Shown here: one piece after another, positions 10,459 through 19,183 of the stretch
How the letters are laid out: every line of letters begins with the position of its first letter
How positions within the stretch are numbered: position 1 is the first letter of the stretch
Assembly: GCF_019429625.1 (NCBI RefSeq)
Contig: NZ_JAHXRW010000001.1
Coordinates: 186,001 to 250,000 of the forward strand
Source of the DNA: Celeribacter sp. PS-C1
GTDB lineage: Bacteria; Pseudomonadota; Alphaproteobacteria; Rhodobacterales; Rhodobacteraceae
Direction of reading: 5' to 3'
Length of the DNA: 64,000 nt
Notes under the pieces: model-generated
Seen by the model: the letters and a program-made list of their open reading frames with translations, nothing else
What the model was told of the DNA's origin: nothing
Database searches by the model: none
Position numbers and translations under genes: made by a program

Positions 10459-11701
10459 GCCACAAGACTTCGCCCAAAGGGCGCGCGAGGCTGAAGCATT
10501 GGTTCGGCGCCTTTTCGAGCCGACACCTTGTTTGCGCAACGATCATCTATCCCAAGCGTTTGAGTGCGATGTTTGGTTAAAACGCGAAGATTTGACGCCG
10601 GTGCGCTCCTACAAGCTGCGGGGTGCTTGGAATGCGATGATCAAGGCGCGCGAGAAAGACCCGAACATCGGGCTTTTTGTCTGTGCGTCTGCGGGAAACC
10701 ATGCCCAGGGTGTGGCTTTCGCCTGTCGTCAATTCGGGGTGCGCGGCGTTATCTTCATGCCGGTCACCACGCCTCAGCAAAAGATCGACAAGACCAAGGT
10801 CTTCGGCGGGGAAATGGTCGAAATTCGCCTTGTGGGGGACTATTTTGATAACACGCTCGAGGCGGCGAAAACCTATTGTGCAGAGGAGGGTGGGCATTTT
10901 CTGGCGCCGTTCGATGACCTTGATGTCATTGAAGGACAAGCCACGGTCGCGGTCGAGTTTATGTCTCAAATGGTCCCCGATATTGTCGTTCTACCTGTCG
11001 GTGGAGGCGGTCTTTCCGCAGGCGTTGTGTCCTATCTCAAAGCGACCGCACCCCAAACCGAAGTCTATTTTGTCGAACCCATGGGTGGACGTTCGCTCAA
11101 AGCGGCGGTCGCTGAGGGCAATCCGGTGACTTTGTCAGATGTCGACAGTTTCGTAGATGGCGCGGCGGTGGCGCGGATCGGGGAACTGCCCTTCGAGAGT
11201 CTGAGGGATATTTCACCCGATCATATTCTGGCCTGCCCGGAAGATCGCATTTGCTCCACGATGCTGGAGATGCTGAACGTCGAAGGCATCGTTTTGGAGC
11301 CAGCTGGGGCGCTGTCGATTGATGCGTTGCAGGATATCCGTGATGAGATCCGTGGCAAACGGGTCGTTTGCGTGACATCTGGTGGGAACTTCGATTTCGA
11401 ACGCCTGCCTGAAGTGAAAGAGCGCGCTCAGAGATTCCGAAATCTGAAGAAATACTTCATCCTGCGTATGCCGCAACGGCCTGGTGCTTTGAGAGAGTTT
11501 CTCGATATGCTTGGTCCCAATGACGACATCGCGCGCTTTGAATATCTCAAGAAATCAGCCCGAAATTTTGGTTCTGTCTTGATCGGGATCGAGACCGATA
11601 ATCCGGATAATTTTGCACATCTGTTTAAGAAGATGGATGCCGCCGGGTTGGTTTATCGTGACATCACAAGTGATCAGGCGCTCGCGGAGTTTGTTCTCTG
11701 A
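10451..11701 (+). CDS. ilvA: Threonine ammonia-lyase (threonine dehydratase)
   Basis: This PLP enzyme deaminates threonine to 2-oxobutanoate, the first step of isoleucine synthesis. The 416 residues include the PLP lysine in RSYKLRGAWNAM (about residue 54), the substrate loop SAGNHAQGVA, and the phosphate-binding glycines VGGGGLSAG near residue 180. Residues from about 325 form one ACT-like regulatory domain (YFILRMPQRPGALREFL), which fits a biosynthetic, isoleucine-inhibited form of the short type rather than the two-ACT E. coli type. It overlaps the upstream membrane-protein gene by eight bases. Confidence 0.94.
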   Translation: MTEPQDFAQRAREAEALVRRLFEPTPCLRNDHLSQAFECDVWLKREDLTPVRSYKLRGAWNAMIKAREKDPNIGLFVCASAGNHAQGVAFACRQFGVRGVIFMPVTTPQQKIDKTKVFGGEMVEIRLVGDYFDNTLEAAKTYCAEEGGHFLAPFDDLDVIEGQATVAVEFMSQMVPDIVVLPVGGGGLSAGVVSYLKATAPQTEVYFVEPMGGRSLKAAVAEGNPVTLSDVDSFVDGAAVARIGELPFESLRDISPDHILACPEDRICSTMLEMLNVEGIVLEPAGALSIDALQDIRDEIRGKRVVCVTSGGNFDFERLPEVKERAQRFRNLKKYFILRMPQRPGALREFLDMLGPNDDIARFEYLKKSARNFGSVLIGIETDNPDNFAHLFKKMDAAGLVYRDITSDQALAEFVL

Positions 11702-11705
11702 GAAC

Positions 11706-12026
11706 TTACGCAGCAGTCCTCCTCAGAAACTCCGCACGTGACTCCGCGTAGCTGTTGAAGATTTTCGGTAGGTCGATCCTTTCCGTTTTCCCCTGTCGTG
11801 CTGCGGTTTCCCCCTCGAAACAGAGGGTGGAAAACGCTGCAAACCCAAGGTTCAGAGAACTGCCCTTGAGAAAATGCAAATCCTGTTCCAGCCGGGAGTC
11901 GTCCGGTTGTGTTTGCATGCGTGTGATTGCCTCGTCTACCTCTTCGAGGAATAGCTCAACCACTTCTTCAAAGTCATCAGAGCCAACTTCGTCGCGCAGT
12001 TCTTCGACTCGATTCCAGTCAATCAT
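11706..12026 (-). CDS. Histidine phosphotransfer (HPt) domain protein
   Basis: The product is 106 residues and consists of essentially one HPt four-helix domain. The phosphorylatable His is in LHFLKGSSLNLG near residue 51, followed by the usual small-residue helix packing. HPt proteins relay phosphate between receiver domains. The ATG at 12026 is chosen because GGAG stands six bases before it; a start four codons upstream overlaps that GGAG. It is divergent (127 bp) from a receiver-phosphatase gene, its obvious candidate partner. No hybrid histidine kinase is in the window. Confidence 0.88.
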   Translation of the reverse strand: MIDWNRVEELRDEVGSDDFEEVVELFLEEVDEAITRMQTQPDDSRLEQDLHFLKGSSLNLGFAAFSTLCFEGETAARQGKTERIDLPKIFNSYAESRAEFLRRTAA

Positions 12027-12153
12027 ATGGGTCTCCATTTTTGTACAAATAGAGCTCAAGAAGATTACCGTTCGGTAAGGAAGAGAGCTGATTTCTGGAA
12101 AATTTTACATTTAAGGCGGCATTAAACCGATCGGGTCATGGTCACACCCAGAA

Positions 12154-13443
12154 ATGAATATGAGGACTTCGATTTTGGCCATCGCTCAGGAAAAACACGC
12201 ATATCTTCAGGCTGTTTCTGAACGCGGCGTCGTGAATAATGTGTTGGTCGTCGACGATTCGAGAGCGCAACGACGTATTCTGTCGTCCTATCTCGGACGA
12301 TGGGGCTACATGGTGTTTGAGGCGGCGACTGGTGAAGAGGCAATGGAGATTTGTCGTTCCGAATCCATTGATCTTGTGGTTTCGGACTGGATGATGCCTG
12401 GCATGAGCGGGCTGGAATTCTGTCAGGAATTCAGACAGCTTGAGCGTGAGTACTACGGGTACTTCATCCTTCTGACCTCTAAATCCGACAAAGCCGAAGT
12501 TGCGCAGGGTCTCGATATCGGTGCTGATGATTTTTTGACGAAACCTGTGGCTGGAGATGAGCTTCTGGCGCGCATTCGGGCCGGTGAGCGCATCCTGCGT
12601 ATGGAGCGGGAACTGACAGAGAAAAACCGTCTCGTCAGTTCAACTCTCACAGAAATTTCCGAGCTTTATGATTCTCTCGATCGCGATCTCGTCGAGGCAC
12701 GTAAGCTTCAGCAGTCCCTCGTGCGCGAACGGTTTCGCGATTTTTCCTCGGCCCAAGTGTCACTCTTGCTGCGCCCAAGCGGGCATGTTGGCGGGGATTT
12801 GGTCGGTTTTATTCCGATCAATGAACACCAGTTTGGCATTTTTTCGATTGATGTGTCGGGACATGGTATAGCCTCTGCACTCATGACGGCGCGTCTCGCG
12901 GCCTATTTGACGGGCTCGACTGCGGAGCAAAATTTGGCCATTCAAGTCGGTGAAGACGGTGGGCATCTGCCGCGAAGTCCCTCCGAGGTCGCGGCAAATT
13001 TGAACCGTCTGATGTTGGAAGAAATGGAGACTGACCTCTATTTCACCATGATTCTCGGTCATTTCAATCGGATGACCGGTGATTTCGTGATGACTCAATG
13101 CGGTCACCCCAACCCAATTCGCCAATCTTCGAAAGGTGTGGCCACATATTTCGGGAGCGGCGGTCTACCTGTGGGCCTGCTTCCTTTTGCGGAATTCCAG
13201 GACGTCCACATCACGCTCGCACCGGGTGAACGTATTCTGGTGTTCTCAGATGGTGTCACCGAATGCCCCGATGGTGGGGATGGTATGCTCGGCGAGGAGG
13301 GTTTGATCGAGATGTGTCACAAAATCTCCACTGAAACTGGCAATGGTTTTTTCGACACTTTCCTTTGGGATTTGAATAATTTCAACAAGGACAAAGATTT
13401 CCCGGATGATATCTCGGCAATCCTCCTCGAGTATTCTGGTTAG
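12154..13443 (+). CDS. Response regulator with receiver and PP2C/SpoIIE phosphatase domains
   Basis: A 429-residue signalling protein. Residues about 28-145 are a receiver: VLVVDDSRAQRR (acidic pocket), the phospho-acceptor Asp in LVVSDWMMPGMSG near residue 75, and the Lys in FLTKPVAG. A helical linker (about 150-190) leads to a PP2C-type phosphatase with GHVGGDLVGF, IDVSGHGIASALMTARL and VFSDGVTECPD. Such proteins dephosphorylate anti-anti-sigma factors in partner-switching systems; RbaY of Rhodobacter capsulatus, which affects gene-transfer-agent output, has this architecture. No anti-sigma or antagonist gene is adjacent. The ribosome site is weak, and ATG at 12160 is an alternative start. 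Confidence 0.9.
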   Translation: MNMRTSILAIAQEKHAYLQAVSERGVVNNVLVVDDSRAQRRILSSYLGRWGYMVFEAATGEEAMEICRSESIDLVVSDWMMPGMSGLEFCQEFRQLEREYYGYFILLTSKSDKAEVAQGLDIGADDFLTKPVAGDELLARIRAGERILRMERELTEKNRLVSSTLTEISELYDSLDRDLVEARKLQQSLVRERFRDFSSAQVSLLLRPSGHVGGDLVGFIPINEHQFGIFSIDVSGHGIASALMTARLAAYLTGSTAEQNLAIQVGEDGGHLPRSPSEVAANLNRLMLEEMETDLYFTMILGHFNRMTGDFVMTQCGHPNPIRQSSKGVATYFGSGGLPVGLLPFAEFQDVHITLAPGERILVFSDGVTECPDGGDGMLGEEGLIEMCHKISTETGNGFFDTFLWDLNNFNKDKDFPDDISAILLEYSG

Positions 13444-13871
13444 AATAACGTCTGAAGAAAGGCGCGGTCTCCCGGGTTTCCTAGGCTGATCATCGCTTGG
13501 TCCATGTTTGCCCAATGGACAGAATGATCCATTTCCGGCGGTTCAGTTAATTTCCGGACCGGTAGCGCGCGGTAGATATGGCAGATTTTCTCAGCCCATA
13601 GGTCATATTCCGGCATAAAGACAAATCGGCGAAATGCACCTAAAAAGCGCGGGTTTGCGATGCGCCAGCCGGTTTCTTCATAGACTTCGCGATGCAGGGC
13701 GTGGACGGGGCTCTCTCCGGGATCGATGCCGCCGCCGGGAAGTTGAAATTCATGGTGAATGCCTGCCTGATAGGTCAGCAACACCTGATCGTTGCGCGGA
13801 AGAATGGCGTAGGCCCCGGGGCGCACACGATATGGCTGCCCTGAAATCCTCGGTTCTCCATATCTCCGCAT
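13440..13871 (-). CDS. Nudix hydrolase
   Basis: A 143-residue Nudix protein. The Nudix box is intact: GGGIDPGESPVHALHREVYE then ETGW, with the metal-binding REVYEE glutamates. Nudix enzymes hydrolyse nucleoside diphosphates linked to another group; nothing here fixes the substrate. The ATG at 13871 has AAAGG eight bases upstream and is preferred over a start 22 codons earlier that would run into the hslO region. Its stop overlaps the end of the receiver-PP2C gene by four bases, tail to tail. It is divergent from hslO. Confidence 0.88.
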   Translation of the reverse strand: MRRYGEPRISGQPYRVRPGAYAILPRNDQVLLTYQAGIHHEFQLPGGGIDPGESPVHALHREVYEETGWRIANPRFLGAFRRFVFMPEYDLWAEKICHIYRALPVRKLTEPPEMDHSVHWANMDQAMISLGNPGDRAFLQTLF

Positions 13872-13948
13872 GCGCTTGACCTTTCTTCGATGGTTGTTCC
13901 GCCTATATGAACAAGATATGCCAGCGCCGAATGTCAAGGAACGCTAAA

Positions 13949-14950
13949 ATGCTCGGATCAAAAATCGCATGGGATGACACGGTACTCCCATTTCAGTTGG
14001 ACGCCTCCGATATACGTGGTCGGGTGGTGCGCCTCGATGGCGTGCTGGATAAAATTCTTTCGCAACACGACTATCCGAATGAGATCGAAGCTCTGGTCGC
14101 CGAAATGGCTCTGCTGACCGCAATGATCGGTCAGACCATGAAGCTGCGTTGGAAATTGTCTCTGCAGGTGCGCGGCGATGGTCCCGCGCGTTTGATTGCG
14201 ACCGATTACTATGCGCCTGCGTCAGAGGGCGAGCCGGGGCGCATTCGTGCTTATGCGTCCTACGATGCTTCGCGCCTCATGCCGCGAGTCGATCCGTTTT
14301 CGCAAATCGGTAAAGGCTACTTCGCCATTCTGATCGATCAGGGTCAAGGCAATGTGCCGTATCAAGGCATCACGCCGATCTCCGGCGGCTCTCTGTCTGC
14401 TTGCGCTGAGACCTATTTTGCGCAGTCTGAACAGTTGCCGTCCCGTTTTGTCACCAGCTTCGGCAAATCCCAGACGCCTGGGTCCGACGAGGGCTGGCGT
14501 GCAGGTGGTGTGATGTTGCAAAAAATGCCGAAAGCTTCGCCTTTTGTCGCGCAATCCGAAGAGGGTGACGACAGCGGCCTGTTGCGTGCCGCGGATATTT
14601 TGGATGACGACGATTTCGAGGACTGGAATCGCGCAAATATCCTGCTCGATACAGTCGAAGAGATGGAATTGGTGGGCCCGCGTGTTCAGCCGACCGAACT
14701 TCTCGTGCGTCTGTTCCACGAAGATAAGCCGCGCGTCTTTGATCCGCAGTCCGTTGAGTTCGGTTGTCAGTGTTCGGAAGAACGTGTGCGCGAAAGCCTG
14801 TCGATCTATTCTTCGAAAGACATTGCGCATATGACGACCGAAGAGGGCCTCGTGACGGCGGACTGTCAATTCTGTGGGGCGCATTATGTGCTTGAACCCA
14901 AGACGCTGGGGTTTGAGGCGGAGGATAAGCGCGATGGTGAGGACGATTGA
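13949..14950 (+). CDS. hslO: Redox-regulated chaperone Hsp33
   Basis: Hsp33 is a cytosolic holdase switched on by oxidation. The product is about 333 residues. The C-terminal redox switch shows the four zinc cysteines as CQC (about residue 272) and CQFC about 40 residues later, matching the CxC...CxxC rule. The N-terminal substrate-binding domain contains TAMIGQTMKLRWKLSLQVRG. The ATG at 13949 follows AAGGA; an in-frame ATG 14 codons upstream has no good ribosome site. The end overlaps the next Nudix gene by 17 bases, starting an operon with it, cca and the RNA methyltransferase gene. Confidence 0.95.
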   Translation: MLGSKIAWDDTVLPFQLDASDIRGRVVRLDGVLDKILSQHDYPNEIEALVAEMALLTAMIGQTMKLRWKLSLQVRGDGPARLIATDYYAPASEGEPGRIRAYASYDASRLMPRVDPFSQIGKGYFAILIDQGQGNVPYQGITPISGGSLSACAETYFAQSEQLPSRFVTSFGKSQTPGSDEGWRAGGVMLQKMPKASPFVAQSEEGDDSGLLRAADILDDDDFEDWNRANILLDTVEEMELVGPRVQPTELLVRLFHEDKPRVFDPQSVEFGCQCSEERVRESLSIYSSKDIAHMTTEEGLVTADCQFCGAHYVLEPKTLGFEAEDKRDGEDD

Positions 14951-15536
14951 TCGGGACGGGATTGCGGCGCTGCTGCAGAAATCTGGTGAGTCTTCATCGG
15001 ATTTCGATCTGAACAAAGCACTTCAACCTGAGCTCAAGAGCCCCCTGCGACCAGCGGGGGTGCTCATCCCGATCCGGAGCGCGCCCGACGGTGCGCGCGT
15101 GATCCTGACCAAACGTTCTTCAGCACTCAAACATCACCCAGGGCAGATCGCATTTCCGGGTGGTCGGGTTGATCCCACGGATCACGACCATATCGCCGCT
15201 GCACTGAGAGAGGCCTATGAGGAAATCGGCCTGCCGCCTTCGAATGTCGAGATCCTTGGAGAATTGCCCTCTCATCAGACGGTGACACAATTCGAGATGT
15301 TTCCCGTTTTAGGCTGGATTAGAGACGATTTTATCCCGCTTCCTGAGGCTGGCGAAGTGTCCGAAATTTTTGAGGTGCCGCTTGAGCATGTGCTCAATGC
15401 GGATAACTTTTCGATCCAGTCCCGGCGGTGGCGTGGGCAAGTGCGTTCGTTTTATACGGTGCCCTATGGGCCCTATTATATCTGGGGTGCGACGGCGCGT
15501 ATTTTGCGGGTTCTCGCGGATCGGGTGAGCCAATGA
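14934..15536 (+). CDS. CoA pyrophosphatase-like Nudix hydrolase
   Basis: A 200-residue Nudix protein of the CoA-diphosphatase group. It shows the group-specific upstream motif ILTKRSSALKHHPGQIAFPG, which runs into the Nudix box GGRVDPTDHDHIAAALREAY then EEIGLP. Relatives (E. coli NudL, eukaryotic NUDT7/8) split CoA into phosphopantetheine and 3',5'-ADP. The ATG at 14934 has GGAGG eight bases upstream and lies inside the end of hslO. Its TGA overlaps the cca ATG (ATGA), so the genes are translationally coupled. Confidence 0.9.
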   Translation: MVRTIDRDGIAALLQKSGESSSDFDLNKALQPELKSPLRPAGVLIPIRSAPDGARVILTKRSSALKHHPGQIAFPGGRVDPTDHDHIAAALREAYEEIGLPPSNVEILGELPSHQTVTQFEMFPVLGWIRDDFIPLPEAGEVSEIFEVPLEHVLNADNFSIQSRRWRGQVRSFYTVPYGPYYIWGATARILRVLADRVSQ

Positions 15537-16693
15537 AACTTACGGCATCGTGGATCAACGACCCCGCTGCAAAACAGATCATGTCGATGTTTTCTGATGC
15601 GGGAGCAGAGGCGTTTTTTGTTGGCGGATGTGTTCGCAATAGCTTGATGAATGTTGCCGTGAGCGATCTCGATGTGTCGACAGCCGTGCGCCCCGAGCGC
15701 GTGGTCGAACTTGCGACATCCAAGGGGTTCAAGGCGATCCCCACAGGTATCGAGCACGGCACAGTCACCGTGGTCGTCGAGGGGGAACCCTTTGAAATCA
15801 CAACGTTTCGCAAAGATGTCGAAACCGATGGACGGCGGGCGGTCGTTGCTTTTTCTGACACGCTCGAAGATGACGCACATCGCCGTGATTTCACAATGAA
15901 CGCGCTCTATGTGCGCGCGGACGGGTCGATTGTTGATCCTCTGGGGGGCTTGCCCGACCTTGATGCAAGACGTGTGCGCTTTATCGACGATCCGAACCAG
16001 CGTATCCGCGAAGATTACCTGCGCATTCTCAGATTTTTTCGTTTTCATGCCTGGTATGGCGATGATGAGGCTGGATTGGACCCGGAGGGGCTTGCGGCCT
16101 GTGCGGAGAATATCGAAGGGCTGTCCAGCTTGTCGAAAGAGCGTGTAGGGGCGGAACTTATCAAGCTCTTGTCTGCTCCTGAACCGGATCGTTCTATTGC
16201 GGCAATGAACCATGCCGGCGTTTTGAATGCGCTTCTTCCCGGCGCTTCAACCAAAGCCTTTTTCCTTTTGACTTCGTTTGAGCAAAGCGTTGATCCGGTT
16301 GTTCGACTTGCTGCGCTGGGCCAATTTGATGTGGCGGAGCTCTTGCGGTTGTCGAAACAGAGAACGCGCCAATACGGAGCGCTAAGAGCTTTTGCTGAGG
16401 GTCCTGAATCGATTCGTGAGATCGCGTATCGCGAAGGGGAAAAGATGGCGTGGGATGTGGCGGCGCTGCGTGCCGCTTTCTTTGAGCAACCTTTGGAAGC
16501 ATCCCTGTCAGAAGAGATTGAGCGTGCTGCCAAGGCAGAATTTCCCGTGGCGGCGAAAGATTTGATGTCCGATTTCGCGGGGCCGAAATTGGGACAAATG
16601 TTGCGTGATTTGGAGCGAGCGTGGATCGAAAGCGAGTTTCGTGTCACGCATGAGGACCTCATGAAAAAGGCGGGTCGTGATGGATCAGTTTGA
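15533..16693 (+). CDS. cca: CCA tRNA nucleotidyltransferase (poly(A) polymerase family)
   Basis: The enzyme adds or repairs the 3' CCA of tRNAs. The 386 residues begin with the nucleotidyltransferase head: FFVGGCVRNSLMNVAVSDLD, where the SDLD aspartates bind metal. It has an Asn where many relatives have Asp in the GGxVRD motif. The neck motifs RRDFTMNALYV and QRIREDYLRILRFFRFHAW follow. The C-terminal body is short and has no HD domain. The start shares ATGA with the upstream Nudix gene and the end overlaps the methyltransferase gene by 14 bases. Confidence 0.93.
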   Translation: MKLTASWINDPAAKQIMSMFSDAGAEAFFVGGCVRNSLMNVAVSDLDVSTAVRPERVVELATSKGFKAIPTGIEHGTVTVVVEGEPFEITTFRKDVETDGRRAVVAFSDTLEDDAHRRDFTMNALYVRADGSIVDPLGGLPDLDARRVRFIDDPNQRIREDYLRILRFFRFHAWYGDDEAGLDPEGLAACAENIEGLSSLSKERVGAELIKLLSAPEPDRSIAAMNHAGVLNALLPGASTKAFFLLTSFEQSVDPVVRLAALGQFDVAELLRLSKQRTRQYGALRAFAEGPESIREIAYREGEKMAWDVAALRAAFFEQPLEASLSEEIERAAKAEFPVAAKDLMSDFAGPKLGQMLRDLERAWIESEFRVTHEDLMKKAGRDGSV

Positions 16694-17897
16694 AATCGTG
16701 CGCTTGGGGCACAAGGGCGACGGGGTCACCGCGGACGGGATTTTCGCGCCCAATACGCTGCCCGGTGAAGTGGTCGAAGGCCATGAAGAAGAGGGTAGGG
16801 TGCTCGGTGCGCGCATCGTGACACCTTCGGAGCACCGGGTGCGTGCGGCGTGCCGGCATGCGAAATCCTGCGGTGGCTGTTCGTTGCAGCACGCGTCTGA
16901 GGAATTTGTGGCGCAATGGAAATCAGGTTTTGTGAAATCTGCACTGGATCATCAGGGTCTTTCTGCTGAGTTAGGGTCTATTTTGACCTCTCCGGATCGG
17001 AGCCGGAGGCGCGCGGTGTTCCACGGGCGACGCACGAAAAAAGGCACCATGATTGGTCTTCACGCTCGGGCTTCTGACAGTCTGGTTGAGGTGCCGGATT
17101 GCATCCTGATGGTGCCGGAGATCATGCAGGCTTACGGCGCGTTGAATAGGCTTGTCGAACTTGGCGGATCGCGGCGCGGAGAAATGGATATCACCGTTAT
17201 TTCGTCAGCCAGCGGGCTCGATATTTCAGTCGAGAATGGCAAGCCGCTTGATCTCGATATGCGTGTCGAATTGGGTGGTTTTGTGCGGGAATTGTCTCTG
17301 TCTCGGCTGTCGTGGAATGGCGAAGATCTAGCCGGTGAAGCCGTGCCGTATCTGTCGTTCGGCAAGGCGCGGGTTGTTCCGCCAGCGGGCGCGTTTTTAC
17401 AGGCGACGGCCGAGGGAGAAGCGGCCTTGGTTGCGTTGATGCGCAAAGCCGTTGTGGGTGCCGATCGTGTGATTGATCTTTTTTCAGGATGCGGGACGTT
17501 TTCTCTGCCTATCGCAGAGGATGCGGAGGTGCATGCTGTTGAGGGCGTCACAGAAATGCTTGAGGCCTTGAGCAAAGGTTGGCGTCAGGCGCAGGGGTTG
17601 AAAGTGGTTTCGGTCGAGACACGTGATCTCTTTCGGCAACCGGTGCGCGATGATGAGTTGAACGCTTATGACGCGGCAATTATTGATCCACCGCGGCCCG
17701 GAGCCCTGGCGCAATGCGAGGAGATCGCCAAAAGTCGCCTCAAAACCGTTGGATTCGTTTCCTGTAACCCGATCACTTTTGCGCGCGATGCGAAGGTTTT
17801 GGTCGAGGCGGGCTTTGACATCGATTGGATTGTGCCTGTTGATCAGTTTCGCTGGTCGCCGCATGTGGAAATTGCCGCTTGTTTTAAGCGTCGCTGA
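16680..17897 (+). CDS. Class I SAM-dependent RNA methyltransferase, TrmA/RlmD type
   Basis: A 405-residue RNA uridine C5-methyltransferase homologue with an iron-sulfur site. The Fe-S cysteines are in CRHAKSCGGC (about residues 59-68). The SAM site is VIDLFSGCGTFSLPIA near residue 265, the DPPR motif is IDPPRPGALAQ, and the catalytic Cys is in VSCNPITFARD. This set matches RlmC/RlmD-type enzymes that methylate 23S rRNA, or TrmA; the exact target cannot be read from sequence. The ATG at 16680 overlaps the end of cca; a GTG one codon earlier is possible. Confidence 0.9.
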   Translation: MDQFEIVRLGHKGDGVTADGIFAPNTLPGEVVEGHEEEGRVLGARIVTPSEHRVRAACRHAKSCGGCSLQHASEEFVAQWKSGFVKSALDHQGLSAELGSILTSPDRSRRRAVFHGRRTKKGTMIGLHARASDSLVEVPDCILMVPEIMQAYGALNRLVELGGSRRGEMDITVISSASGLDISVENGKPLDLDMRVELGGFVRELSLSRLSWNGEDLAGEAVPYLSFGKARVVPPAGAFLQATAEGEAALVALMRKAVVGADRVIDLFSGCGTFSLPIAEDAEVHAVEGVTEMLEALSKGWRQAQGLKVVSVETRDLFRQPVRDDELNAYDAAIIDPPRPGALAQCEEIAKSRLKTVGFVSCNPITFARDAKVLVEAGFDIDWIVPVDQFRWSPHVEIAACFKRR

Positions 17898-17965
17898 TGC
17901 GAGAAAATATTTTCTAATCGATGAATTGAGTGTATTTTCGCAAAAAAACAAATCGGGCAGAGATC

Positions 17966-18466
17966 ATGGATCGTCGGGTATTCATCACAACGGCTGCAGC
18001 AGCAGTTACCTTTTCGTCGGGCGCTTTTGCACGCACACTCAAGCCTTATCGCGGGCCGGAAATCACGCGCGTCGTGATCTATAAAGAGCGTCGTAAGCTC
18101 TATCTTTTGCATCATGAAGACGTCGTGAAATCGTTCAAGATCGGGCTGGGTGGCAATCCGATTGGTCCGAAACAATTCGAGGGAGATGGCAAGACGCCGG
18201 AAGGCAGCTATGTCATCGACCGCCGCAATCCGAATTCGTCCTATCATTTGTCCTTGGGGATTTCATATCCAAACGAACAGGATAGAGCTCATGCGGCCTC
18301 GCTCGGTCGGCGTCCGGGTGGCGACATTTTCATCCACGGACGTGCGGGTGAGAATCGCGGTAAGGGTAAGGATTGGACCGCAGGGTGTATTGCGGTCCGA
18401 GATCGGCAAATCGAGAAAATCTACACCATGGTGCAAAACGGCACGCAGGTTGATATTTTCCCGTAA
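17966..18466 (+). CDS. Exported L,D-transpeptidase-family (YkuD) protein, Tat-type signal
   Basis: A 166-residue YkuD-domain protein. Its start MDRRVFITTAAAAVTF is a twin-arginine-like signal ending at about residue 22 (GAFA). The YkuD core follows, with the substrate/catalytic His in IFIHGRAGENRG and the catalytic Cys in WTAGCIAVRD, 17 residues apart, as in active L,D-transpeptidases. Such enzymes make 3-3 peptidoglycan links or attach proteins to peptidoglycan. The ATG at 17966 is chosen because the signal starts there; an in-frame start 12 codons up would add a non-signal leader. It is convergent with a CAP lipoprotein gene. Confidence 0.86.
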   Translation: MDRRVFITTAAAAVTFSSGAFARTLKPYRGPEITRVVIYKERRKLYLLHHEDVVKSFKIGLGGNPIGPKQFEGDGKTPEGSYVIDRRNPNSSYHLSLGISYPNEQDRAHAASLGRRPGGDIFIHGRAGENRGKGKDWTAGCIAVRDRQIEKIYTMVQNGTQVDIFP

Positions 18467-18484
18467 ATCTATGATTTAAGGTCG

Positions 18485-19021
18485 TTATTGGTTTGAAGCC
18501 AAGGTTGTGGTTTGGGCGCCGATCAACAGCGTCCACCACAACTTTCCACTGTCTTCCTGATACCAAGCAAAGCCGATGTCGGTCGCCTTCGGATCCAAGA
18601 TGATGTCGCGCGTGTCGCTTTGTTCCATCCAGGCCGAAAGAGTTTCAAGCTCGGTCTCATAGGTCTCAGAAATATTCTCGCCCAGCATCATGCCGGAGTA
18701 GCCAGAGCGCGCCACACGGTCGAGCGGGGAAGAGCCGTCAGACCCGAAATGCCAGGGGCGGTTTTGAACATGCATGTCGCGCGAATGCGTGGCGGCCGCA
18801 GCATTGAGGTTTGCGTTCAAAGTCACCGGCGGAGCGCCTGCAGCCGAGCGAAGCGCATTGATCGAGTCGAGCATCCGATACTGGATCGTCGCCTCGTCTT
18901 TCGCGTTCACACGGTAAACCCGAGGCAAAGGTTTCCCATCCGGACCAAGCCGCTCTGTCGGCGCTTCACAGGCCGTCAATCCAATAAGGGCTACGATGAG
19001 GATAGCGATAATCCGGGACAT
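18485..19021 (-). CDS. CAP-domain (SCP-like) lipoprotein
   Basis: A 178-residue exported protein with a lipobox: the hydrophobic stretch IIAILIVALIGLTAC places the lipidated Cys at about residue 18. Residues 50-170 form a CAP/SCP domain with HSRDMHVQNRPWHFGSDGSS, LGENIS and GFAWYQEDSGKLWWTLLIG. Bacterial CAP proteins are little understood; some bind lipids or act on the cell wall. The ATG at 19021 has GGAG nine bases upstream. It lies between two YkuD-domain genes, 18 bp tail to tail with the first and divergent from the second, suggesting a shared envelope role. Confidence 0.86.
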   Translation of the reverse strand: MSRIIAILIVALIGLTACEAPTERLGPDGKPLPRVYRVNAKDEATIQYRMLDSINALRSAAGAPPVTLNANLNAAAATHSRDMHVQNRPWHFGSDGSSPLDRVARSGYSGMMLGENISETYETELETLSAWMEQSDTRDIILDPKATDIGFAWYQEDSGKLWWTLLIGAQTTTLASNQ

Positions 19022-19183
19022 TCCAGACACTCCATGACTGTTCATCGGATGAGTTAAACGCTTTGCTCGGAAGGTTCAAATCATGTTCGCGGGAATTCGC
19101 CGTGAAAGATAGTTTGATTTGCGACTGCGACAAACGCGCCATATAAGACAGGGTAATCCCCATATCATGAATGGCCTCCTCAC

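Noticed and set aside
13440-13443. Overlap of the Nudix and receiver-PP2C genes as a sign of a functional link
   Set aside because: They are on opposite strands and overlap only at the stop codons, which is common and says nothing about function.
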